Below are positions 57,238 to 64,000 of a DNA stretch of 64,000 nucleotides, piece after piece. Source of the DNA: Stenotrophomonas sp. SAU14A_NAIMI4_5 (lineage in GTDB: Bacteria; Pseudomonadota; Gammaproteobacteria; Xanthomonadales; Xanthomonadaceae); NCBI RefSeq assembly GCF_003086795.1, contig NZ_CP026003.1, positions 4,287,169 to 4,351,168 on the forward strand, given 5' to 3'. The position numbers and the translations under genes are program-made. Each line of letters opens with the position of its first letter. Within the stretch, counting starts at the first letter, position 1. Under the pieces are notes generated by a model. The model was not told the origin of the DNA and made no database searches. It worked only from the letters and a program-made list of their open reading frames with translations.

Positions 57238-57319
57238 CGACAGCATGCTAGTCATCAGTAAGGGAAATCTCCACCGGGGCGATAGCTCCCGCACATCTGT
57301 GAGCAACTCCCTGCAGGCC

Positions 57320-57482
57320 CGCATGCACCTCAGATGTCACCCTGCGAATACCGCCCCGCCGCTGGTTAACCGGCATGACGCAGCACCAATTCGAACGCTA
57401 CACAATCCCCATCGGGATCACTAGCCGACGCCAGATCGCCAAACACTTCGCTCTTGTTGCTCCACTCCCAGATCGCGACAGC
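57320..57482 (-). pseudogene. Decayed rhs core fragment (third tip)
   Basis: Minus-strand translation gives IWEWSNKSEVFGD, then DPDGDCVAFELVLRHAG, a stop, and after an internal deletion GRYSQGD followed by another stop. These match the Rhs core segments DPDGDGVAFELALRFPG and GRYSQSDPIG of the two neighbouring copies. It is thus a broken remnant of an rhs C-terminus. A short unmatched tail follows up to the lipoprotein gene. The stretch 57483-57674 holds no recognisable gene. Confidence 0.8.
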
Positions 57483-57674
57483 CTGCGGGCGGAATCCGTT
57501 TCGATCAGCGCACATCCTACGCTGTCACATACCCGCACCAAACCGCTCAGCCTGTCACAGAAAAAGATGGCCAGCACCGTAGCTCGACTCAGTGATCGAG
57601 CCCATCACGCTAGACGAGTAGCTCTACGATAGGCAACTTACAGACGCACCTGTGAGCGAAAATTCCCGACTAAT

Positions 57675-57896
57675 TCACAGCCTGAAAACAATCAAATCAC
57701 AATTCGTAAGCTCCTCATTTCTCTTCTCCCAATCGGAAAGATGACGATGTTCCCACAGATCGTCACTTTCCATTTCCTGAGCGCACTCGATCAGGAACGA
57801 GGCTAAGTTACGTGCCTCAGCGGCCCCGATCTGGAAAACGACCTCCTCTAACAGCGCCGGGTTGTCAGATAACAACTTTTTTCCGTACACCTTCAT
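57675..57896 (-). CDS. Small immunity-like protein for the displaced rhs tip
   Basis: A 73-residue protein from the ATG at 57896, with AAGGGG about ten bases upstream. It reads MKVYGKKLLSDNPALLEEVV, then ARNLASFLIECAQEME, EHRHLSDWEKRNEELTNCDL and a hydrophobic end. Size, acidity, low GC and position straight after a toxin tip fit a cognate immunity protein; the C-terminal His/Trp/Asp pattern reminds me of Imm32-type proteins, which I cannot confirm. Confidence 0.65.
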   Translation of the reverse strand: MKVYGKKLLSDNPALLEEVVFQIGAAEARNLASFLIECAQEMESDDLWEHRHLSDWEKRNEELTNCDLIVFRL

Positions 57897-57939
57897 TGAT
57901 CTCACGCCCCTTCAGTGATTTCCACTACGACTTCTCCAC

Positions 57940-59018
57940 CTAGCGCCTTAAAATATCGCATTTCACTGGATCGCCGCGCTCGCAACCCTCGCGCGCGATC
58001 TCCTTTGCCACGCCGATAGCCCCAGCACACGCAGAGAGAGAGAAGCCCTTTCCACGGAGGAACTGCTTCACTCTATCGGAAAGCCCCCCGGATCAGTACC
58101 ATGACTTCCACTTCCATCTTGGTTCACGATGACTTCTTTGCAGCCCTTTGCGCAAACGTGTGCATGTCGTTGTTGTCCGTCCACGTGCGGATTGTCTACG
58201 CGAACTGTAGTAGGACGGCCGCCAACTATTTTCTCGGTTTTCCCCGAGTTTGCCAGCCCATGGATGTCCACCCCTAGCAAGGGGTCTCCATCGACGTAAG
58301 CAAACGTATTCAGCCCACCTTTTAGCCCAATCGGATCACTCTGCGAGTACCTACCCACCACCGGGTCATACTCCCGCTGGTAGTTGTAGAACAACCCACT
58401 CGCATCCGTCGCCTGCTGCCCCGGGAAACGCAACGCCAGCTCGAACGCCACACCATCCCCATCGGGATCATTGCCCGGCGCCTGATCGCCAAACACCTCG
58501 CTCTTGTTGCTCCACTCCCAGATTGCAACATCCCGCACCGGGTCGATCACCACGCGCGGCGAGCCCAGGTGATCCGGCTGGATGTAAGCCACCTCCGGCA
58601 CGCCAGCACCAGCCGCATTGATCAGCGCCACCGGGTAGTCGTCCAGCCAGATCGCCTGCTGCTGGGCTTGCCCCGTCGCCGAGTAGTTGCCCATCCACCG
58701 CCCGGCTTCGTCGTAGACCGTGATCTGGGCATTTCCGCCTTCGGGCGCTCGCAGTACGCGCTCGCCGCGATGGTTGTAGCCGTAGCGCTCGGCCACCACG
58801 CCCCCCAGCTTGACCGCGTTCATGCGATTGGCGTCGTTGTAGGTGAAGGCCTTGCCACCAATGCTGGTCGTGTTGCCTGCAGCATCGTGGCCACGCGCTT
58901 CGCCGCCCACCGCCACCAGATGATGGCTGTCAGCCTGGTAACTGTACGTCGAGGTACCCGCCGCGGTGGTCAGCGAGGTGCGATTTCCGGTGGCGTCATA
59001 GCCAGAGACCTCGACCAA
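57940..59018 (-). pseudogene. Displaced rhs tip: truncated core plus frameshifted toxin domain
   Basis: From about 59004 it matches the end of the neighbouring full-length Rhs core (GYDATGNRTSLTT through SDPIGL), then diverges into its own tip, NPHVDGQQRHAHVCAKGCKE and NQDGSGSHGTDPGGFP. There is no start codon of its own; the only possible one is a TTG. The frame stops at 58068, but one base offset continues DRVKQFLRGKGFSLSACAGA...AREGCERGDPVKCDIL to a stop at 57940, so a single-base deletion probably broke the toxin. A further open stretch in the third frame ends at 57901. Confidence 0.75.
58322..59004. repeat. Rhs core direct repeat, copy A (pairs with 60322-61004)
   Basis: About 680 bases repeated at an offset of exactly 2000 bases in the full-length rhs gene. 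Roughly 95% identical by eye, with differences clustered near 58390-58530. Large enough for homologous recombination that would swap toxin tips. Confidence 0.88.
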
Positions 59019-59092
59019 TCACCGCACACTGAGCCATATCCGCAGCACGTCACTTCGCTTGACGGTTCGCAACACAGCGATAGAACTTGTCG

Positions 59093-59248
59093 CTACGAAC
59101 CGCGTACCTCGCTGCATGTCAACAGCGACTTCGCATTAACGACTGCATCGACCGGGGTGTTCACTGACAACTCCCGCTCCTCCAGCACCCTATTCAACTG
59201 GTTCGGTAGATCGATTTTCCAGCCCCCTGCCTCATCCGCCTCTGCACC
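59093..59248 (-). pseudogene. Short coding remnant between rhs cassettes
   Basis: An open stretch without a start codon that translates to a protein-like sequence (EADEAGGWKIDLPNQLNRVL, then TPVDAVVNAKSLLTCSEV). It lies between the Sel1 gene and the displaced tip, where an older cassette's toxin or immunity end would sit. No family recognised. Confidence 0.4.
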
Positions 59249-59289
59249 TTACAAAGCGATTTGCAAGCCTGCCGACAGCAATGAGCGCG

Positions 59290-59763
59290 CTAAACATCCC
59301 GATAGTTCTCTAAGAATTCGGCAGCAGTATTATCTCCACCTTCAGCCGAGGATCTTATCCACGAAATCGCCTCATCATGATTGCGCTGCAGGCCAACGCC
59401 ATGAAGAAGCGCAAGCCCATACTCGTACATCGCTGGTGGAAATCCAGCCTTCGCCGCCAGCTCAAAATAGCGTGCAGCCTCCACGGAATCTACATCCACG
59501 AAATCTCCAAACTGAAGATAGCAGCCGAGCCTGTACTGCGCTGGAGCGTATCCCATTGCGGCCGACAGCTCGACTTCAGACAGACTTCGCTTTTCAAATT
59601 CGCCAATACTCTCTCGAGGACGACTAAAGGTTGAAGAAAGAAAAATAGCTTCCGCGGATCCAACCTTCACTGCATCGCGTATCAGCGAAAAAGCGGCAAC
59701 CAGATCCCCAGCATCGAATAGAATTGAAAATCTATCTGAAAGTTGTGTTGGCAAATTATCCAT
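59290..59763 (-). CDS. Sel1-repeat protein, putative immunity to the Rhs toxin
   Basis: A 157-residue protein. The middle has Sel1-type helices: AAMGYAPAQYRLGCYLQFGDFVD, SVEAARYFELAAKAGFPPAMYEYG and EAISWIRSSAEGGDNTAAEF. Its ATG overlaps the end of the rhs gene by 8 bases, so the two are translationally coupled, the usual toxin-immunity arrangement. Sel1/TPR-like proteins are known as immunity or adaptor proteins in several polymorphic toxin loci. AT-rich relative to the core genome. Confidence 0.75.
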   Translation of the reverse strand: MDNLPTQLSDRFSILFDAGDLVAAFSLIRDAVKVGSAEAIFLSSTFSRPRESIGEFEKRSLSEVELSAAMGYAPAQYRLGCYLQFGDFVDVDSVEAARYFELAAKAGFPPAMYEYGLALLHGVGLQRNHDEAISWIRSSAEGGDNTAAEFLENYRDV

Positions 59764-62700
59764 GAGGAATTATCGCGTCACCAGTGGGGCTTGTACACCT
59801 ACACTGGATATGATGTGTGGACTTGGCCCCAAGCTTATCTTTGGCGTCTTTTTCAGCCATTCTTTTTGCGTCCTGCAATCGACTACTAAAACCGTAACCG
59901 AGTGCAAATTCCTTATCGTCGATTGAGCAATTGTCCGCGCTACGCCCATCTCTACTAGCCCGGCAAATACAGGAGTACCCTCCCCTCTTTCGATCTGGCC
60001 ACGGGACTGACCTGCCACCTGCAGACGGAGATGCGAGGGCTTTGCTGAGCAATGCGGTTGCGACAGCCTGGTTCACATCACTGGGATTGATCCAGTTTTC
60101 CAAGGAAGACAACTGCCTTACTGCTACAAACGAATCTCGGAAAGCTGAGACAGTTGATTCTCCATGCCCGCCGAAATCATAGCTCTGAGGATCGCTGAGG
60201 TTGGGGCCATCTGTACCACCCGGGTAAGAGCGTAAGGGAGCTAACGCCCTCTGAAGTCCAAGCGGATCTGCATACACAGCGGGGTTTCCACCGGCATAAG
60301 AGTATGTCGACATCCCTCCCTCCAGCCCAATCGGATCACTCTGCGAGTACCTACCCACCACCGGGTCATACTCCCGCTGGTAGTTGTAGAACATCCCACT
60401 CGCATCCGTCGCCTGCTGCCCCGGAAAACGCATCGCGAGATCAAACGCCACACCATCCCCGTCGGGATCATTGGCCGGCGCCTGGTCGCCAAACACCTCG
60501 CTCTTGCTGTTCCACTCCCAGATCGCAACATCGCGCACCGGGTCGATCACCACGCGCGGCGAGCCCAGGTGATCCGGCTGGATGTAAGCCACCTCCGGCA
60601 CGCCAGCACCAGCCGCATTGATCAGCGCCACCGGGTAGTCGTCCAGCCAGATCGCCTGCTGCTGGGCTTGCCCCGTCGCCGAGTAGTTGCCCATCCACCG
60701 CCCGGCTTCGTCGTAGACCGTGATCTGGGCATTTCCGCCTTCGGGCGCTCGCAGTACGCGCTCGCCGCGATGGTTGTAGCCGTAGCGTTCGGCCACCGAA
60801 CCGCCCAGCTTGACCGCGTTCATGCGATTGGCGTCGTTGTAGGTGAAGGCCTTGCCACCAATGCTGGTCGTGTTGCCTGCAGCATCGTGGCCACGCGGTT
60901 CGCCACCCACCGCCACCAGATGATGGCTGTCAGCCGGGTAGCTGTACGTCGAGGTACCCGCCGCGGTGGTCAGCGAGGTGCGATTGCCCGTGGCGTCATA
61001 GCCGTAGGTTTCGATCGGCGTGGACGTTGCACCGTCCTGGGTCTGTGTCAGGCGACCCAGTGCGTCATACGCGTACTTGGCCTGCACGACCGTGCCGGCG
61101 CCATTCTTCAATTCGGTGATCGAACCCACCGGGTCGTAGCCAAAGCCCAAGGACAGGCCACCGGCAGCCGGGTCGTGCACGGCCTTCGGGCGATAGTCCA
61201 GATCCAGGGGGCGCTGCAACTGGCGGCCGTTGCCGTAGGTCCAGCCGGTGGCTGGGCCGAAGGCTGCGTATGTAACTCCACTGACCACCACCTGCCGCGC
61301 CTGCCCCGGCCGGGTCACGCCGATCTGGCTGATGCGGCCCAGCGTGTCGCGCACGTAGTCAGCCACGCTGCCATCCGGATAGGTCAGCGATGCGAGGCGA
61401 CCGGACTTGGTATACGCGTAGCGCAAGGTGCTGGCGACGCCGTTCACGGTCTGCACCTTGCGGGTGATCTGGCCGAAGCGATCATGGCAGTAGGCCGTGC
61501 GCCCACCGTCATGCAGCACTTCGGACAACCGGCCCTTCGCAAAGCGCTCGTCGCTTGCACACACCGCCGGGGCCACGTCGTAGTGATAGCCCACATCCAT
61601 GTTGGGGTCGGGGTAGGCCACGCCAACCAGACGATTGAGCGCGTCATAGCTGTAGGTAGCGGTAATACCGCGCGCATCGGTGCGGGTCTTGCGGTTACCT
61701 GCACTGTCCACGGTGAAACCGTTAGTGCCGCTGTCCGGGCTGACCTGTGTGGTCAGGTCGCCGAAGCCGTTGTAGGCGTAGGTGGTATGCAGGCCCTTCG
61801 GGTCAGTCACCTGGGTCACCTGGTCCAAGGCATTGTACTGGCTGCGGATCTCCGCCTCCACGCCGCCCACGTCCTGCAGGGTCTGCGCCAGCCGGTTCAG
61901 CGGATCATGCTGCTGGCTGGTGACACGCTGCAGCGCATCAGTGATCGACTGCGGATTGCCGTTGGCATCGTAGGTGAAACCGGTGGCATGGCCGCTGGCA
62001 TCCTTCAACGCGGTCAGCTGGCCCAGGGTGTTGTAGGTACGGGCCAAGGTACGCCGCAGCGTGCCACCTGCATCCACGGTTTTTTCGTCAAGGCGGTTGC
62101 CGGCATTGTCCAGCGTGTAATGGATCGTGTTGCCGGCACTGTCAGCCACGTCGGTCAGCCGCTGCGCAGCGTCGTAGACATAGGTCACGCTGCTGCCATC
62201 GGGCTCGGTGATCTGCTGCACCTGGCCGGTGGGCCAATAGTTGATCTGTGTGACACGATCCTCCGTCGTGGTGGCCCCGCGCACGGTGACCGAGGTCGGC
62301 CAGCCGCGGGCGTGGTAGGTGTAGTCGGTAACCACACCGTTGGCATCGCGGATGGACAGCGGGTGCCCGGATGGGTCGTAGGCCAAGGTCTCCACCACAT
62401 GACCCAGCGCGTTGGTCACACTGCGAAGGTCGCCTTTGCGATAGGCACAGCTTCCGCCGGTGGCGCAGCCCGCATCATCAGACGTGTAGTACGCGAACGT
62501 CGTCGTATCGGCTACATCCGTGCGCGGCCCATCCACACGGAGCAGCAGACCGATCTGCGGACACTCAGGACTGATGGCATCGCAGTAGACCTGCGTTGTT
62601 ACGCGCGTCTCATCCGTAGCGGTATCACGAACCGTAATGACCGTTGGCTGATGGCGCGTGTTGCGCGTGAGGGTGGTTTCCTGCGCACCGATAGTCTGCT

Positions 62701-63175
62701 GCAGCAGGCGATTGGTCGCCATAGAGGTCCGTGTTTCGGAGACGCGCTGCTGCGGCGTTCCAACCGCTTCGGTCCGGGCCGTGACGCTTACCGCGCCCAA
62801 TGGAGAATCGCTGATCTCGCTGTAGGCATAGGTGGTGCGAACGCCGCTGCGATCCTGCGAGGTGCTGACACGCCGTGCAGGATCAGAGTCCACCGGCGTG
62901 TAGTCGTACGATTCGGTGCCACGGTTGTCGCTGCGGCCCGTCACTTTGCGCGCCGGGTCCTGCTGCTCACCCGGGCTGAGCGCGTAGAAAGTCTGGTGCC
63001 CCAGCGCGTCGGTGACGGTGGTCGTGCCGTCGGCCGCATACTGCAGGCGCACGCCATCAATACCGGCACTGGGTGCAGCAGGTGGCTCTGCGGCCATCAC
63101 CATGCCCACCGGCCAGAACAGGCAGCACACCACCGCTGCAGTCGCGCGGACAACCCGCTCGTGTGTTCGCAACAT
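59756..63175 (-). CDS. Rhs polymorphic toxin with N-terminal signal peptide
   Basis: A 1139-residue protein. AGGAG lies eight bases before the ATG. Residues 1-30 are a signal peptide (VVRATAAVVCCLFWPVGMVMA); the next ~900 residues are YD/RHS repeats (for example TDVADSAGNTIHYTLDNAGN, YDALNRLVGVAYPD). The core end GRYSQSDPIGLEGG...NPAVYADPLGL is near residues 935-974. The last ~165 residues are a distinct tip with AT-richer codons: YSCICRASRDGRSADNCS and DAKDKLGAKSTHHIQCRC carry His and Cys residues. I do not recognise the toxin fold. The Sel1 gene overlaps its end. Confidence 0.85.
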   Translation of the reverse strand: MLRTHERVVRATAAVVCCLFWPVGMVMAAEPPAAPSAGIDGVRLQYAADGTTTVTDALGHQTFYALSPGEQQDPARKVTGRSDNRGTESYDYTPVDSDPARRVSTSQDRSGVRTTYAYSEISDSPLGAVSVTARTEAVGTPQQRVSETRTSMATNRLLQQTIGAQETTLTRNTRHQPTVITVRDTATDETRVTTQVYCDAISPECPQIGLLLRVDGPRTDVADTTTFAYYTSDDAGCATGGSCAYRKGDLRSVTNALGHVVETLAYDPSGHPLSIRDANGVVTDYTYHARGWPTSVTVRGATTTEDRVTQINYWPTGQVQQITEPDGSSVTYVYDAAQRLTDVADSAGNTIHYTLDNAGNRLDEKTVDAGGTLRRTLARTYNTLGQLTALKDASGHATGFTYDANGNPQSITDALQRVTSQQHDPLNRLAQTLQDVGGVEAEIRSQYNALDQVTQVTDPKGLHTTYAYNGFGDLTTQVSPDSGTNGFTVDSAGNRKTRTDARGITATYSYDALNRLVGVAYPDPNMDVGYHYDVAPAVCASDERFAKGRLSEVLHDGGRTAYCHDRFGQITRKVQTVNGVASTLRYAYTKSGRLASLTYPDGSVADYVRDTLGRISQIGVTRPGQARQVVVSGVTYAAFGPATGWTYGNGRQLQRPLDLDYRPKAVHDPAAGGLSLGFGYDPVGSITELKNGAGTVVQAKYAYDALGRLTQTQDGATSTPIETYGYDATGNRTSLTTAAGTSTYSYPADSHHLVAVGGEPRGHDAAGNTTSIGGKAFTYNDANRMNAVKLGGSVAERYGYNHRGERVLRAPEGGNAQITVYDEAGRWMGNYSATGQAQQQAIWLDDYPVALINAAGAGVPEVAYIQPDHLGSPRVVIDPVRDVAIWEWNSKSEVFGDQAPANDPDGDGVAFDLAMRFPGQQATDASGMFYNYQREYDPVVGRYSQSDPIGLEGGMSTYSYAGGNPAVYADPLGLQRALAPLRSYPGGTDGPNLSDPQSYDFGGHGESTVSAFRDSFVAVRQLSSLENWINPSDVNQAVATALLSKALASPSAGGRSVPWPDRKRGGYSCICRASRDGRSADNCSIDDKEFALGYGFSSRLQDAKRMAEKDAKDKLGAKSTHHIQCRCTSPTGDAIIPHG

Positions 63176-63224
63176 CCGTGTATCTCCTCATGAACGCGCC
63201 GTGGCGCGCTTCAGCAACGATCCT

Positions 63225-64000
63225 TCAATTGCAACCGGCATCATGCCGGCTGCACGTCACCCTGCCCTTGTCGTCATAGCCGAACCAGCTGAAGCGGCGA
63301 CCGTCCTCCGGGGTGACGCCGGTCAGGTACCAGGGGAAACGGGCGTCTTCATAGTGATAGGTCCGCGACAGCCCATCAGCGTGGGTGACGCTGACAAGCT
63401 GCCCATGCGCACCGTAGGTGTACTGCGCATAGGGCACCCCACTGATCGTCATCGCCGCGATCTTCTCGTCGGTGGCATCTGCGTATGCGAACTCAAGCGT
63501 GCGGCCCGTGGAGTGCCTGATCTCCTTCAGCCGGCCCGCACCATCGTAGGCATAGGCCAGTGTCGTACCGTCTTCGAATTCACGCCGCTGGAGCAGCCCC
63601 ATTCGATTGAATCGCAGGAGTTCACCGCGCCTGCTGACAATCCAGCCATCATTGGTGCGGTCCGCACGATCACCACTTCCGTCTGTCGCCAGGTAATAAT
63701 TGGTCTTCTGCTGGAAGGCGACGTGGCTGCCGTCTTCATCGATGAGGCCAACCACCGCTGGAACGTACGAAGTGACCAGGCCGTTGGCGATGCGGATGTT
63801 GTGGGAGTGGGTCCAGTTGGACCCGAAGCCGCCGCCGGCCACCGCCGACTTCGAATGGTAGTGCCGCATCAGCTGGATCCAGGGCAGGTCGAGTTCTGGT
63901 TCGTGCTGCACTTTCTCCCCCGTTGCGGCGTTGCAGGGGTTGCCTTTCATGGCCAGGCACTGCCTGGGCGACTGTCGGGTGGTGTAGGACATGAGCGATC
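63225..64000 (-). CDS. Rhs N-terminal piece (DUF6531-like), 5' end outside window
   Basis: At least 255 residues, open to the window edge. GNPCNAATGEKVQHEPELDL is the DUF6531-type start of an Rhs shell, then LMRHYHSKSAVAGGGFGSNW, DGTTLAYAYDGAGRLKEI and ADGLSRTYHYEDARFPWYLTGV. It stops at 63225 with RVTCSRHDAGCN, 50 bases before the signal-peptide Rhs, whose first RHS repeats read as if they continue this chain. An ATG at 63992 is possible but the frame stays open beyond it. Confidence 0.8.
   Translation of the reverse strand, partial: SLMSYTTRQSPRQCLAMKGNPCNAATGEKVQHEPELDLPWIQLMRHYHSKSAVAGGGFGSNWTHSHNIRIANGLVTSYVPAVVGLIDEDGSHVAFQQKTNYYLATDGSGDRADRTNDGWIVSRRGELLRFNRMGLLQRREFEDGTTLAYAYDGAGRLKEIRHSTGRTLEFAYADATDEKIAAMTISGVPYAQYTYGAHGQLVSVTHADGLSRTYHYEDARFPWYLTGVTPEDGRRFSWFGYDDKGRVTCSRHDAGCN

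Noticed and set aside
57483..57674. A plus-strand small gene in the rhs gap
   Set aside because: The open frame is short, lacks a ribosome site and in part is the antisense of the rhs relic.
59016..59018. A TTG as the true start of the displaced rhs tip
   Set aside because: There is no ribosome site, and the homology to the Rhs core begins abruptly at about 59004, showing 5' truncation rather than a real start.

Overview
The window is GC-rich, densely coded chromosomal DNA of a gammaproteobacterium in the Xanthomonadaceae, most likely Stenotrophomonas (S. maltophilia-like). The main evidence is the large number of short palindromes that begin with a 5' GTAG tetranucleotide (SMAG-type REP elements), together with a TonB-dependent receptor next to sugar catabolism genes and a bioB-bioF-bioH-SDR-bioC biotin cluster. 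No plasmid, phage or complete insertion sequence was seen.

Layout. Positions 1-1900 hold the end of a DUF1972 glycosyltransferase, tRNA-Arg(CCG) and a DKNYY-like protein. Positions 1964-17376 form a complete-looking N-acetylgalactosamine (GalNAc) scavenging locus. A leftward arm encodes a GH31 enzyme, a TonB-dependent receptor and a GH109 alpha-GalNAc-ase. A rightward arm encodes agaS, agaK, agaZ/kbaZ, agaR, agaA and an MFS sugar porter. The two arms are divided by a divergent promoter region rich in CTTTC/GAAAG half-sites. Together these genes would release alpha-linked GalNAc outside or in the periplasm, import it, phosphorylate it, deacetylate it, deaminate it to tagatose-6-phosphate and feed it to glycolysis under AgaR repression.

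Positions 17400-29300 hold an HdeD-like protein, comF, a LysR/SDR pair, a CbrC cluster, the biotin genes behind a near-consensus BirA operator, a YdcF protein and a PLP dehydratase. Positions 29400-43200 hold a Tyr/Gly/Pro-rich lipoprotein, a candidate structured RNA, mnmG, a gamma-carbonic anhydrase, a tightly overlapping RDD-SpoIIM-DUF4129-DUF4350-MoxR-DUF58 operon whose last 43 codons lie in a 302-bp tandem triplication, and a ygiB-ygiC-zinc ribbon operon. Positions 43500-56200 are housekeeping and small membrane genes (ilvD, dinG, aroE, hemB, bestrophin, a DUF885 peptidase) separated by many REP elements; six genes in the whole window take their TAG stop from a REP GTAG.

Positions 56260-64000 form an rhs polymorphic toxin locus on the minus strand. 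It has an N-terminal rhs piece running off the window, a 1139-residue Rhs with its own signal peptide and an unrecognised ~165-residue toxin tip coupled to a Sel1-repeat putative immunity gene, a displaced 5'-truncated tip whose toxin is frameshifted but which still has a small immunity-like gene, and a third, heavily decayed tip next to a lipoprotein gene. This is the most variable part of the window and the likeliest source of undescribed biology, followed by the GalNAc locus and the REP-bounded triplication.
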